A stretch of 64,000 bases of DNA from Batillaria attramentaria. Lineage: Eukaryota; Mollusca; Gastropoda; Batillariidae. Where the stretch lies: positions 136,001-200,000 of the forward strand of contig JACVVK020000461.1 of NCBI GenBank assembly GCA_018292915.2, written 5' to 3'. This document shows, piece after piece, positions 1-11,599 of the stretch (positions are counted from its first letter, which is position 1; each line of letters begins with the position of its first letter). The position numbers and the translations under genes are program-made. Below the pieces are notes generated by a model. That model was given only the letters and a program-made list of their open reading frames with translations, was not told where the DNA came from and did no database searches.

Positions 1-497
1 TTTTACTAAAGGTAGAAACTATGGACTTCTTTAATTTGAGTAAAGTCGAAATATTTCACAGCTGATTGACTTGAAGTTAATTTCTCCTAGTAGTTTCCGC
101 TACTGCCGACTAGCGGGACAGCCGGATGGAGTCAAGTCAGGTCAAGTCAAGCCAATTTTATTGCGTTTAGGCTTTTTCGCCCATACGCCGCATGGGAAGT
201 CAGTCAGTGAGTGTGCGTGTGGGGGGCGGGGAGGGGGAGGTAGAGGAATATCCAGGCCAGTACAACACTTCGTAACCTACAAGTGGACAATTTACCGTTG
301 CATTGGATACCATAACTGACGCTTTGCAGAAGTTAAGGTGCTAACCCTTGACTCGATGACACAATCTTTCGTTTATTTGCAAACAGTGAAGTTTTTCTAG
401 TGTCAATGAAAGCAACAGAGACCCGTCGTAGTTTGCTGCAAAAGCTGCGCGCTGCACACATCCGACACTCAGTGATACCGCCGGACTACAGTAGTGA
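1..497. other. Intergenic DNA, no gene recognised
   Basis: Mixed-composition sequence without a convincing coding frame. A G-rich tract lies near 220-240. The TCAGT pentamer is already dense here (for example around 200-208 and 472). I see no splice-bounded frame or repeat I can name. Confidence 0.6.
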
Positions 498-1207
498 GAC
501 TTAGCGCGCCTTCCTCACTGAGGAGAGTATGCAAATTCAGCCTCTGACGTCATCACAGCGCACTACCCGGGGTTTCGTAGTGGCCACCCGTTTAGCGTGC
601 CACCGAATTTCGCAGAGTAAGGAGACAAGGGAGACAACTCCAGTCAGGATGCGAGTCTCTCATCAGACGAAAGCCAGCGTGGTTACTTGTCAACACAAGC
701 CGTTCACTGATTACATTAATCTGGCTTCGCTGAACACAAAATGTCCTCACATCGCATTTTTTAATGAAATTGATCCCCTATTCTTGTAGTCTTGGACCTC
801 TCTAGGATTTAACCGATTGGTAAAATGTTTGTAAAAATCTCAAGCGAGGCGCACCTTTGTGGCCGCCATATTGGATTTGGCAGGCAGGACAGCGCTCGTG
901 GGGTGTCCCAGTAAAATCGAAAAATAAAATATTTAGGATCTTCTCCACCCACTGCTGACTGCGAATTTCATAAAATGAAACATCAGTAGACCTATAAGTA
1001 ATGCGCAAACAACACATTCTACAAGTTTGAGTACATAAAAAGACGTACGAAAATGGCTTCGTAGAATGGGCGATTCTCACGAAGTTCGCAGAGGGAAAAT
1101 GGTTTCGGAGAGGAAGCCTCTGGCGGGTGACCCCAAAGCACGCAGGATGTGATGACGTCAGAGGCTGAATTTGCATACTCTCCTCAGTGAGGAAGGCGCG
1201 CTAAGTC
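498..1207. mobile_element. MITE-like element with 59-bp perfect inverted repeats
   Basis: Positions 498-556 are the exact reverse complement of 1149-1207 (59 bp, no mismatch seen). The arms bound a 592-bp unrelated interior. Both arms carry a palindromic CRE, TGACGTCA, at 545-552 and 1153-1160. A few more bases outside the arms match imperfectly. Two frames begin inside the arms with the same first nine residues (MQIQPLTSS) because they read the same repeat; neither resembles a transposase. Long perfect inverted ends suggest a non-autonomous DNA transposon or a recent inverted duplication. No clean target-site duplication was found, so the superfamily is unassigned. Confidence 0.65.
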
Positions 1208-1754
1208 TCTCTAGTGACGCGTCAGCCGGTCTGCAGTTATCCCATGACTCAAAGCCGTACTGCACTGCACGTGCAACACAGTCCAGGTCCTGCTGCAAAG
1301 CGTCACAACACTCTTTGCGGTACATGTCCGTGTCAGTCGACTGGACCCCATTTGTGTAAACACAGCAGCATATCACGATCATTGTGTGACATCTCATCAT
1401 GACGCAGTTTCATGAACCAACTACAGCGGACACTGAATCCCTCTAACAATCAGTCGTAGGAAAACACATAATCGTCGCTAGATAGAGCCGGTCAAATTCA
1501 CGTGCAGACCCGTTGCCTGTCTCGCCTTCGTGCACTGACACACGCACACACAGTATCATCAGCCGGAGTCAAGTGTGCAGGTTAAAGATCCGGGCCATTC
1601 CATACGGGAGGTACTGCGGAATGGAAAACACAAACGCACCATGCATGTAGGAAGATTTTTTTTCTTCTTTTTAACGGTGGCGCTGTCAGTACAATGGCTC
1701 CTTCCCGAGGGAGCAGCCCGAATTTCTGTTACCACGGTAATGGGACGGCTATAA
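1208..1754. other. Unassigned DNA
   Basis: An 80-codon minus-strand frame overlaps 1158-1400 but runs into the inverted repeat arm, and I recognise no domain in it. Nothing else is supported. Confidence 0.5.
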
Positions 1755-1886
1755 GGGGTGGGTGGGTGTTTAGGAATTTAACGTCCTTTTTCACCACGTA
1801 AGGGTGATATCAAAGATGGGGCAGCGAGAGGCACAAATATTTGGCCCCAGCCGGGATTCGAACTCACGACCGAGGGACTATAAGGA
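1755..1886 (-). mobile_element. SINE family A, truncated copy
   Basis: The GGGTGGGTGTTT tail side, the TTTAACGTCCTTTT core and the GATATCAAAGA-GGGGCA segment of family A are present. The tRNA-like head breaks off after the B-box complement near 1860. A family B copy follows directly. Confidence 0.8.
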
Positions 1887-1887
1887 C

Positions 1888-2312
1888 GGGGCGGTCGGTG
1901 GTATAGCGGTTGACTTCGTCACAAATGCGAGAGGTGAGGTTTGAGTCCCACTTGGGGCTAAGAACTTTTCTTTCTCGTATCTGGCACCGTTCCTGCATTC
2001 ACTGCGTCAAGCCGATCGTCAGGGGTTCTCTCCGGGTACTCACCCCCCCCCCCCCGCCCCACGTTGGAAATGTTCAGCCCACAAAATTTGAAAATACCGT
2101 CGTGCTATCATTCTAAATTCCGAAACTTGAATTACTGAGCTGCCCCTTCGCAACACGTGTTTTTAGTGTGTAAGAGAATGCGTGTCAGTGATTTACGTGA
2201 GCGTGCCTGTTGAACCGGTTCAGTTCAGTCGCTTCGCGGCTTTGAGCCAGTTCAAGAAACTGGGTAAAGCGCCTACGCAATAAACAAATATTATTATTAT
2301 TATTAAAAAAAA
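1888..2312 (+). mobile_element. SINE family B, near full-length copy
   Basis: A tRNA-like head near 1895-1955 carries a B-box-like GGTTTGAGTCC. The family B body follows (AATGTTCAGCCCACAAAATTTG, then GAGAATGCGTGT, then AAACTGGGTAAAGCGCC). It ends in an ATT repeat and an A-run. Compared with other copies it has an extra CAGT after GCGTGT (TCAGT at 2185-2189). Confidence 0.8.
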
Positions 2313-2370
2313 AATTAAAAATACAACAGTTACTATGTGGGGAGGCCCGAAAAGGCCTTTTGGATACGGG

Positions 2371-2545
2371 CCGGGGGGGGGGGGGGTGAGTTTAATGTCC
2401 TTTTCCACCACTTATAGGTGAATTCAACGAGGATATTCAGCCAGCACAGATATTTTGCCCTAGCCGGGATTCGAACTCACAACCCGAGCATCACGAGAGT
2501 CCAACGCTCTTCTGTTCGGCTATCGCGGCTCCCCTCAGTCATCAG
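2371..2545 (-). mobile_element. SINE family A with target-site duplication
   Basis: Family A in reverse orientation. TTGGATACGGG is found at 2360-2370 and again at 2546-2556. About ten extra bases rich in TCAGT/CAG lie between the head end (GGCTCCCC) and the right duplication. Confidence 0.8.
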
Positions 2546-2556
2546 TTGGATACGGG

Positions 2557-3695
2557 GTGAAATGAAAGACAAAGAGGACAGGAAGACAGACGCACTGACG
2601 TGACAACCCACTCCGCCGTACGTCAGCTAAGCCGACTGATTGACTGCACTGGGTGTCGCCCTAGTGAACCTCCACCAGCGTCTGGAAGGTCTCCTGCACC
2701 TGTCCGCTGTTGCATAAACGAGTCACGCGCGCTGTTTTACATATCTGGTCATTTGCGCGAGACACTTTATACATACAGCAGGCGGGTTAACGTAATGACC
2801 AGACCGCCGGGGCCCGACGGTTTGCCGTCGTCGGTCTGAGACCGGCCTGGCATAATTGTAGGGAATCCCAGACGAGCACGTGAATCACGAACGGCAAGAT
2901 GTTGCCCGCGCCCGCTGTCAGAGCCTGAAGGCCGCGTCTGTCTGCAAGTATGATTACGACAGAGCCGCAATTAAGGCCGCAGCTAGACGCCCCGGCCTCC
3001 GGCTTGATTGAGTTAGCGGCTAGTTAGCTGTACCCCTCCCCCCCCCTACTCCCCCTATAATACTAACTTCGCACGTACAGACCCAGTCCGTGTAGAGTCG
3101 CAGCCGGCTAAGTCAGTGTAGTGTCATGCTCTCGGCATTCGGCCGTATGTAAGTGTATGTGTACCATTTATCTCGGTACTCTGTATGTCCTTAGGTCATT
3201 TTCAGCACTTGGCAAATGCCTGATTAAAAAATAAAAAATAAAAAAGTCTGTGTCTTCTTTCTGGAATCAGCAGGGCAATGGGGAGGGTGGGGGGGGGGGG
3301 GCGTTGGCGTGAAGCAGACGGCTGCTTCTTCAGCGACTTGGTAAATTCTGGTTTTGGCAAAGACAATTTTTATCTACGTAGTTAACAAACACTATGGTGT
3401 ACACGACAACTGAACCCCCTCACTCCCACCCTCAACCCCCCCCCCCTCCTGCAACCCCACCCCCCTTCCCCCACCCCCCATCCACCCCTCGAGACCCCCC
3501 TCAGAAAGTAGCCCAAATACCCACCCCGACGAGCATGACTACGGGTCATTTTCCGCGCATGAATGACTCCTGAGACACTTTCGAGCACGCAACTTGATTA
3601 GTGCCCGGGGTACTTCTTGCTTACGCGACAAATGGTAGTTCTCTTCATGTGGTGTTTTACAACTTACCAAAGAACCGAACTGACAAGCAACGCCC
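2557..3695. other. Intergenic DNA with C/G-rich tracts
   Basis: Long C-runs occur near 3037-3047 and 3430-3490 and G-runs near 3283-3301. Frames here follow those tracts. No gene is recognised. Confidence 0.5.
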
Positions 3696-3760
3696 ACGGG
3701 TATGAAAATGACGCACACGCGTATGAAAACGACGCACACGCGTATGAAAACGACGCACGT
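3696..3760. repeat. 21-bp tandem repeat, three copies
   Basis: TATGAAAA(T/C)GACGCACACGCG repeats with starts at 3701, 3722 and 3743. The 21-bp period keeps frame, so a 109-codon minus-strand frame passes through it as a seven-residue repeat. Confidence 0.85.
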
Positions 3761-4734
3761 TGTATGCGATGAGAGTGGCGGATGTACCATTCCGATACGA
3801 TGACCACCTGATGACCACCAACAAACCACGATCGTCTCAGTGACCCGCCACCCGTGGACTTTCCTCAAAGTGGAGTGTGATTTCGCCTTCAGTCATTAAG
3901 CACGACGTTGGGGGCAAAAAACACCAGATGTAGCCACACATAAAACCTCGACTAAATGACTGTCCACGTTCACGCACAGTCCGTCTCTGGTTATAGTTTA
4001 CCTCGCTCGTGTTTCCTATGTCTGCCGTTTGCCGGCCTTGGGGGTTCAAGTTTCAACCCGTCTCATTACTTCTTGGGTTTTTTTTCCCCCAAGACTGTTT
4101 TCGGTAGTTCATTCGCGGTGACGGTAATTGTTCACGCTTTGTCAGGAGCCGTTCAATCGGCAATAATTTAGGACGGTGATTAGTTCTTCTCTGAAAACTT
4201 TTCCCTTTCCCTTTTCGGTTCAACCAGTAGAAATTTATGCGGATGTCTTTTCAGTCCTTCCTTCTGAGTCCCCTCCTACTCAGCTCAACTCTCCACCAAT
4301 CACGGTTAGAAAATCAGGGAAAGGACGAACTAGCTGAATGAATTGCCATGACTGAACTGACCTGCTGAAAAACTAATTTCCGTCCTCGGTAGTATGAAAC
4401 ATTTCCTTAATATCGTCATAAATGCTTAAGTCACGTGAACAGCACACGCGCGTGAACATAATTTGCTTTTTTTTTTCTTTTCTTTTTTAACTTTCTTCCC
4501 GATATGGAGGCGTGGTGTAAAACTAAAATTGAAGTTTGTTAGAAAATGTTGATTTCTTGGAAGGTACGTTAATTTTAACACCGCCGGCCAAACCTTTGCC
4601 TTTGTGTATGAGGAGCGTTGTGAATTTACTCCACTCTATAATTCAATGAATGGGGAAAGTTTGAGAAGTAATTAAGTGCATTTTCTTTTTCAGATGACAC
4701 GTTTAGCTGAGACACTGACTCAAAATGAACAACG
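3761..4734. other. Intergenic DNA
   Basis: AT-rich sequence with a T-run near 4467-4490. I see no gene, SINE or tandem array. Confidence 0.5.
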
Positions 4735-5178
4735 GTATATACAGGCTACATACCAGAGATGCAAATCTGGAGGAAAACGCTATATATTCCTCTTACACAT
4801 ACCGCTGCACATGACACCCTAGAAATGCTTTAAAATTCACCAAACAATTCACAAAAATCAGGCAGCCATAGACTCATGCGTAGAGGAAATTTAAACAAAT
4901 TCCAATGTTCCGTTTTTTGACAATGTTGGCAGCCACCGCATACCCCCTCATTCCACGGTCGTCTGCTGGCCGTCCTGTGCCAGCCGCGCATGAATACAAA
5001 TAGTCCACAAGCCAGCCTCATTTTTCCCTAATTTTACTATTACATGGCATGAAACTTGTTTACAAAGCCAACAAAAAGCACCAGATTGCCATTGTTCACT
5101 CTGCACACAAATTTTAAAAGGGGCAAAGATTTTCTACTATATTTAGCCGAGTTCTTACTACATGCCCCGGAAGCTAAT
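4735..5178 (-). repeat. Dispersed repeat G, copy 1 (inverted relative to copy 2)
   Basis: About 440 bp matches the reverse complement of roughly 27330-27775 with high identity. A shared frame (…RRPWNEGVCGGCQHC…) exists in both copies, but this follows from nucleotide identity and is not evidence of coding. One copy differs by a CAGT insertion. Confidence 0.85.
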
Positions 5179-5484
5179 ACCGGCGCGTAGCCTGTATTGG
5201 GAATACAATGAGTAACGCAGTGCAAAATCGCCATCTTCGACAATCAAGGTGGAAACAATGAACAATTCATAATTATGAGCCATGAGGTTGAAATTACAGC
5301 CACTACTTAATGAGTGTTCACTGAGTGACCATATGAGTGCCAATTGTGACAAAAGTGAAGTTGGCCTACTTGATGAGTGTTCACTGAGTGACGGGCCATG
5401 TGAGTGCCCACTGTGACAAAATCTCCTGGTACAATGACTTGTTCGAGGTTTGAACGCGAATTCCGGTTACTCACAATGTATTGT

Positions 5485-5550
5485 ATAAAATAAAATAAAA
5501 TAAAATAAAATAAAATAAAATAAAATAAAATAAAATAAAAGTGTATGTGT

Positions 5551-5636
<86 letters not shown>

Positions 5637-5651
5637 AAGAGAGAGAGAGAG
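5485..5651. repeat. Compound microsatellite (TAAAA)n-(GT)n-(GA)n
   Basis: Eleven or so TAAAA units (5485-5540), a short spacer containing TCAGT, then about 37 GT units and a GA stretch. It produces spurious THTHTH and SLSLSL frames on the minus strand. Confidence 0.97.
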
Positions 5652-6073
5652 CAGTATTGAAAAAAAAAAATCTTTGAAAAAATCCTCATTAGCTGTATCA
5701 GGATGATGGTCATCATTATCGTTGACCTTGTTAAAAAGCCATTTTCTTCTGCGCTTCTTCAGATGGATGGAGGCCTTCCTTGGGGCCCAGTCAAGGGGCT
5801 GAAAACTAAATCCTGGAAGTTCAGCAGGGAACAAAGAGGTGTGCGAAACTAATTTGCTCCTTCTCAGGAACCCGACAAATGGCTCGTGGGTTTTCCCCAA
5901 ATCTTCTCACTGTTCTTTTTTCCCTTTTTTTTTTTTTTAAGGAGTGGTCCTGTAATACGTTTCACAAATACAAGAAGAATGGTGGAAACCCGTCCGTCTA
6001 TTTGCGGCCGGGGAAAGGTTCTGTTAACTGCACCGGGGCGTTTAACTGAATTCCTACCAAGTAAGTTTGGGCC

Positions 6074-6470
6074 GGGCCCCCCGTAGTGTAGTGGTTAGCA
6101 CTTCGGACCATGGGCCGGGAGACCCGGGTTCGAATCCCAGCCGAGGCAAGCGGCATTTTTCCTACCTAGGTCGGCTCCTACCCAGAGCGGGTGTGCTATG
6201 GACCCAATGGGGAGGCTGTAGCCACACAGCCGAGATTCACCCACTTCACGGGTGCGACTTTGGGGGTGCTTCCCTTGGTATGACACGTCTATAACGTGGA
6301 TGATTACACGGCCGGCACCGCAGGTGCCGTAGTTCCCGGGCCTGGTTAATGCCGGGATATTTATGACAGGAAGCGAGGAATGCGGCCCTGTCCCGCAGTC
6401 CCAAACCACACGGACCTCCATAGCATCATCTCACCATCATCCTCATCTCCATCATCATGCATAATAATTT
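6074..6470 (+). mobile_element. SINE family C, tRNA-derived, apparently full length
   Basis: The head contains an A box (TAGTGGTTAGC near 6091-6101) and a perfect B box (GGTTCGAATCC near 6128-6138), the internal RNA polymerase III promoter elements of tRNAs. The roughly 300-bp GC-rich body ends in an imperfect ATC/CATCAT-rich tail. The long 3' body and tail rule out a functional tRNA gene. Only one copy is seen in this window. Confidence 0.8.
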
Positions 6471-7257
6471 AAAAAAATTGCCCCAGCTTCCGAGCCCTCC
6501 GTGGATTCCACCCATTACCTGGGAGGAACACCACTGGAGCTGGCAAAAGAGTTGGGGCAGCCAAAAAAAAAAAAAAAAGTTCAGTTGGGCCGGGCCAAGG
6601 TTTTGCGGGACCAGTGGCCTCACTAAAAAAAATTCATAATTAATTTATTTCTGCGTGACGTGAAATGTGGCTTGGTGGAACTGTTGCACATTGATCGTAC
6701 TCGCGTTTGCTGCAATAACATGCATATTTAGAAACGACTGTTTTACTGCTGAGTTGTGTGTTTACAAGAAAAAGCAACAGACCCTGAACTTGACTGAAAC
6801 AGCCACAATTCACGTCAAAGCCATGTTTCACTTGTAACACTGTATTCAGTCACCGCCACACAAATTTTCTTTTTTGTCCCTTCTTTGTCCATTTCTGGCT
6901 CAAAACTATCATCTAAATCGTCATAACTTTCGCCAGACTCCTTCTCACTACCCATGCACATAAACACCTAACTGGCAGAGTCAACACTGAACGGTCAAAG
7001 TTTGCCTTCTGTCCAACGCACACTGAGACGACTGTGAGAAGAATTCCAGACCTGTCGAACAGAGCATGTAAACAAAGCGTTCTCCCTTGCAAAAGAGCCG
7101 TTACTCTGGGCTGATTCTCGCATAAAAGACCAAACCTGAAAGAAGGGCAAGAAGAACTGACGTGGGTTACTCATGCGCGGTACAAAATGTGCTATCGAGC
7201 TCGTTTGCTGTCCTGGAACTTTCTTTCAAAGCCGGAATGAAAGGGGGGGGGGGGGGA
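6471..7257. other. Intergenic DNA
   Basis: An A-run lies at 6563-6578 and a G-run near 7243-7256. No gene or repeat family is recognised. Confidence 0.5.
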
Positions 7258-7271
7258 CGGAACACAGAACG

Positions 7272-7457
7272 GGTGGGTGGGTGGGTGTTTGGGAGTTTAA
7301 CGTCCTTTCCCACCACATAAGTGTGATATCAGTGTCATTTTAAAGTCGGGGCAACGAGAAAAAGGCTAGCACAAATATACGGCCCCAGCCGGGATTCGAA
7401 CTCACGACCCGAGCACTGTAAGTCCAACGCTCTACCATTCCACTATCCCGGCTCCCC
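7272..7457 (-). mobile_element. SINE family A with 14-bp target-site duplication
   Basis: CGGAACACAGAACG flanks it at 7258-7271 and 7458-7471. The body carries the whole family A consensus from the (GGGT)n end to the tRNA-like head ending GGCTCCCC. Confidence 0.92.
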
Positions 7458-7589
7458 CGGAACACAGAACGAAACACGGAAAGATAATGTTCAGCGAAAG
7501 AATGAAAGACTGACAAGAAAAAGACAGACAGGCAGGCAGGCAGACAAACAGAGAAAGAAAGAAAGACAGATAGAAAAACAGGAAAACAA

Positions 7590-7935
7590 TATTTGGCTCA
7601 AAGCGCCGGGAGGTAAACCCAACACGCACGCTAACGTGAATCACACGCATTTTCTCAGACACTGGACACACACCAATCTCGTGGTGCGAAGGGCCAGCCT
7701 AGCAATTTCACTTTCGGAATTTTAGAATGGCATTCATTTCGAATTTTGTGGGCTGGACATTTCCAAAGCATGGGGTGGGGGGAGGGTGGCGGGGAGCCGG
7801 AATACCCGGAGAGAACCCCCGACGATCGGCCCGAATGAACGGTACCACATACGAGAAAGAAAAAGTCTTCCCCCCGAATGGGACTCGAACCTACCCTCCC
7901 GCATCGGTGGACCACCGCCCACCCCGTACAAGGTA
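7590..7935 (-). mobile_element. SINE family B
   Basis: Reverse orientation of the body shared with other B copies (GGCTCAAAGCGCC, ATCACACGCATTTTCTCA, CGTGGTGCGAAGGG, TTGTGGGCTGGACATTTCC). The tRNA-like head, with its B-box complement GGGACTCGAACC, is at 7880-7891. Confidence 0.8.
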
Positions 7936-8162
7936 GAAGCAATTAAACGCATCGAAGTACAGACGAAAAAGATCAGTGATTATTCATCTAGTGGTATGTT
8001 GCTGCTCATCAGTTTCGACAAAGCGTATACATGTACAATCACGTTCGCCACGTCAGAATTTCTAGTTTCTACGGAAATTGCTTATTATTATATCTTTAGC
8101 AGAGGCGTGCGAGATGCATGAAATGCGACGGTCAGTAACATGTATGCCTGTGATAGTCCGTT

Positions 8163-8193
<31 letters not shown>
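8163..8193. repeat. (GTT)n trinucleotide repeat
   Basis: About ten GTT units followed by a T-run. It reads as poly-Q on the minus strand. Confidence 0.9.
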
Positions 8194-8195
<2 letters not shown>

Positions 8196-8477
8196 TTTGG
8201 AGCTGAAACATTTTGGCTCAAACGCTAAGGTCAGAGGATATATTAACGAGTATGTATGGGACGCCAAATGCACATAACCGAAGTTAAGCGTGACCGACAG
8301 TTTTCAAACTGCATGTTAGAGTTCACGCTGGTTTGTGAAACCGCAGTTAACTCTCAGTAGTTACAGCGTTTGTGCGCGCCAAATGCCACACACGACTAAG
8401 TATGTATTGGAACAGGTGGGCGCCGCAGGGTATGAAAGAGGTTTCTGGAAGAAGAATTAAAGGGGCGAGTGCTGCTC

Positions 8478-9140
8478 TACCATTGTTATGCTCACAGACC
8501 GTTCTGAGCTGTTTTCGTGGTACATATCAACACACCACTTTCTTTTTTAATTACTACTTTATTATCCCTTTCGGGAAATTCGGGCTGCCTCCCCCCGGGG
8601 GAAACGCGTCGCCGCGGTGCAGCGCCACCCAATACCTTTCCTATATTTTTTTTTTACAATTTTGCTGGGGGAGGAAAGCCGGATAACCCGGAGAAAAACC
8701 CCGATGAGCAGCCTGGCAGCCAGGAAAAACTGGTATCACATATCACAAGCTCGACCTCGGCTCGAACCCACGCTTCATCGCCGTGACATTGGTGACGGCC
8801 GTTCAGTAGCGCAGCGACTAAATCCGACGCGCTACCTATTAGACCACCGCTCACCCCCCAGACACCTGGACAGTGACAGCATCAGTCTGTAATGCCGGCA
8901 CTGAGCCAACAGAATCGTACTCGATGACGACCACAGTAGCGTTCCAGTAGTGTAACAACAACCGTTAGACCACACTGAGCGTTCCAGTAGTGTAAGAACA
9001 TTCATTTGAATGTTCGATTGCTCGCAACAACACTTAATGTATCGCATTAAGAGCTGTACTAATCATTAAGATAGAGTTTCGAGCGTACAGGCGCGTTTCA
9101 CGAGCGAAACTGTTCCAAAACATAAGTTGGCTTTGCATAG
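8478..9140 (+). repeat. Dispersed repeat D, copy 1, split by a SINE
   Basis: 8478-8538 and 8857-9140 together match 43460-43795. They share GTTCTGAGC-GTTTTCGTGGTA, GACACCTGGACAGTGACAG, GTAATGCCGGCACT and GCGAAACTGTTCCAAAACATAAG. The SINE-like block 8539-8856 sits exactly where the other copy is continuous, so it is a later insertion. A short internal duplication (GCGTTCCAGTAGTGTAA) is present only here. Confidence 0.8.
8539..8856 (-). mobile_element. tRNA-derived SINE inserted in repeat D
   Basis: The right end is a tRNA-like head in reverse, with B-box complement GGCTCGAACCC near 8759-8769. The left part is AT-rich with GGAAAGCCGGATAACCCGGAGAAAAACCCC, a segment resembling the middle of family B. 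It interrupts repeat D, which gives the relative age. Confidence 0.65.
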
Positions 9141-9670
9141 ATGGAATTATCCTGTTTAAAAGCCATTTGGCAATCAACTTCTCGGCGTCGTCTTCCCATT
9201 ATGGAGGAGTCTAGACGAATCTATCTGACCAACGCTGACCACTGTCTGGTTTTCTAACACAGATGGACGGCCCGCACAGAGACAGAAAAATAATGTCCTT
9301 GTCTCCCCGCAGAGACAAAGCTTAAAATCAAAGCTAGAAAGACGATCCAGAAAAACCGACGGAATCTTCGTCCCCGGGGGTCGGGGTTCTGGTCTGAAGC
9401 ATTAACCGTTCCGTGGGGTTGCCATTTGTTAAATCCCGCAAACTCATCGAGTCCGCTCCCCCTCCCCCTCCCTCTCCCCCTGGGGTCAACCTGACAGCTC
9501 CCGGTTCTCTGCCGTTCAGGTGATGTGGTCAGTTTCAGACAAGAAGAAGAAACAGCAGTCTCCGTTATTGTAGTACAGATAAAATGCGGCCTCAGTCATC
9601 TGAGGCAATTCAGCCATTTTAACTTCTTTTTTTAAAATTTTAACGCCAATGACGCGAAAACGCTGAGCAA

Positions 9671-9776
9671 GGGTGGGGTGGGTGTTTGGGAGTTTAACGT
9701 CCTTTCCCACTACATACGGGTGATATCAAAGACGGGGCAACGATGAAAAAGCCAGCACAAATATCTGGCCCCAGCC
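9671..9776 (-). mobile_element. SINE family A, truncated
   Basis: The tail and core of A are present (GGGTGTTTGGGAGTTTAACGT through GGCCCCAGCC). It ends abruptly at the point where a repeat D fragment begins. Confidence 0.8.
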
Positions 9777-9970
9777 ACGCTGAGGAAGATTGTCGTATCA
9801 ACCGTAGAACATGAATATTCGATCGCTCGCGCAAAGTGTAAAAACGACATTGTACCGCATTAAGATCTCTACTAACCACCAAGATAGAGTATTTCGAGCG
9901 TACAGACGCACTCAAAAGCGAAATTAACTGTTCCAAAACAAAAAAAAAGCTTGCTTAGTAACCATAGAAA
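9777..9970 (+). repeat. Dispersed repeat D, copy 3 (3' part)
   Basis: It matches the distal half of the D copies: TTCGATCGCTCGC, GCATTAAGATCT, GATAGAGTATTTCGAGCGTACAG and AACTGTTCCAAAACA. Confidence 0.75.
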
Positions 9971-10345
9971 CAGCCCATTCAACTGAAATTAATTCTCTGA
10001 CATAGAAAACAACCCTCACAGATCTTTTTGCTACAGTTCTACCAGCGATCGTGCACCGACAAGTACTGGAGATATATCGTCTCGGTGGAGAAGCTCTGAC
10101 CCCCCCGACGTATGAGATTTGCCGCAGCCACTGAAGCTGAAGCACAGAGCCGAGAACGTGAGGTCGCCAAGGGACGGACACTGGTCAGTAAGATACGGTC
10201 GGTGGTCACTCTTCTGTTAATGGAGTCGGATTTGCGTCGCATCGCACTAAGGGTTTCTGAAGCGGAAGACGTCTCAGCTGACGTTCTGATCGTGATGTGG
10301 GCGACAAACATTTGTGTTTTTGTAAAGTCAGGTAGATGAAACAGA

Positions 10346-10513
10346 GTCACTCACTCACTCACTCACTCACTCACTCACTCACTCACTCACTCACTCACTC
10401 ACTCACTCACTCACTCAACCACCCAACCAACCAACCAACCAACCAACCAACCAACCAACCAACCAACCAACCAACCAACCAACCAACCAACCAACCAACC
10501 AACCAACCAACCA
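10346..10513. repeat. Compound tetranucleotide array (TCAC)n-(CCAA)n
   Basis: About 17 TCAC units (10346-10415) pass into about 23 AACC/CCAA units (10418-10513). The two tetranucleotides are unrelated in phase, so this is two adjacent arrays. Confidence 0.97.
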
Positions 10514-10614
10514 GCCAACCAACCAGCTCGTCCGGTAGATGAGTCCAGGTTCAAAAGTTTAAAAAAAAGAAAGAGAAAGATACTGAATAACTAGAACAGG
10601 AGACAGAGACGCTT

Positions 10615-10905
10615 TGCCACGGAGACAAAACCACCCGCCCCCCTTCCGGCAACCCCCCTCCCCCCACCTGCCCCCCCCATCCCCTGCCCCCCCCCCCCCC
10701 GCCACCCCCCCCCCCCCCCGCCACCCCCCCCCCGCCAACCCCCCCCCCCCCAACAAAAAAACCCAAACAACAAAACAAAACAAAACACCCAAACCAAACC
10801 AAACCAACCACCCCCCCCCCCCCCAAAAAAAAAAAAAAAAAAAACCAAAACAAAACGAAACAAAACCAACAACAACAAAAGGCAAAAAGAAAAAGAAGAA
10901 AAAAA
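10615..10905. repeat. Strand-asymmetric C/A-rich low-complexity block
   Basis: Almost only C and A on the + strand, with C-runs of 10-18, an A-run of about 20 and CCAAA motifs. The opposite strand has many G-runs and could form quadruplexes. The 100-145 codon frames through it (poly-P, poly-G) are artefacts of composition. Confidence 0.9.
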
Positions 10906-11294
10906 GAAAAGGTTATCGTCTTCCGATACAAGAAAAAGTTAAAGCAGACCTGCAACGTTTTACACAGCAAAAAGTCGCAGAAGTTTCAAAAGGAAAAACT
11001 TACTGTTTTTCAATTCTTGAACGCCACATAGATTTTTTTTGTTCCTCTTGACTTTATTATCATTTTGTAGTGTTTTGTGTTCTCTTAAGATGTCTCCAAA
11101 GCGGAGAGTTAAACGCACAACTATATTTTAAGTGACAAAAGTGAAATTAAAAAAAAGTAAAACAATTTTTGAGCTTTTCGGGGAAGTCAAACACTTTGAA
11201 GTTAAAGATGATCATGCAAGAAAAGCATATATGCAAAAGACTCGGAAGAAAAAGAAATTTTGGTTGGGCGAAAAAAAGAAAAGAAAGCATTTGC

Positions 11295-11296
<2 letters not shown>

Positions 11297-11360
<64 letters not shown>

Positions 11361-11362
11361 TG
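11297..11362. repeat. (GT)n microsatellite
   Basis: About 30 GT units with one TATG interruption. Confidence 0.97.
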
Positions 11363-11599
11363 TCACAATTTGCTGTGTCTTTTATTGTTTTCTCTGGCAT
11401 TATTTTCATGCCATTTTATTATTTTTATATCATTTTTCGTAACTTTGTAAGCACTTACAACTCGCTGCCTACAAGCGCTATATAACTGAATATACATATT
11501 GTATGACTGACCGTATGTCTGACTATATGTATGTAGTGTATGTATCTATGTATGTACGCTTTTATTCGCATTTATTTAGTTGATTATTATTCAGTTATT

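Noticed and set aside
4830..5021. Conserved small protein shared with 27507-27695
   Set aside because: The shared peptide follows from nearly identical nucleotides over the whole 440-bp repeat; there is no sign of selection on codons.
6074..6145. tRNA gene at the head of SINE C
   Set aside because: A and B boxes are good, but the sequence continues into a conserved-looking 300-bp body with a repeat tail, as in SINEs; no clean cloverleaf was drawn.
10345..10513. CRISPR-like or telomere-like array
   Set aside because: Plain tetranucleotide repeats without spacers; the motif is not a telomere repeat.
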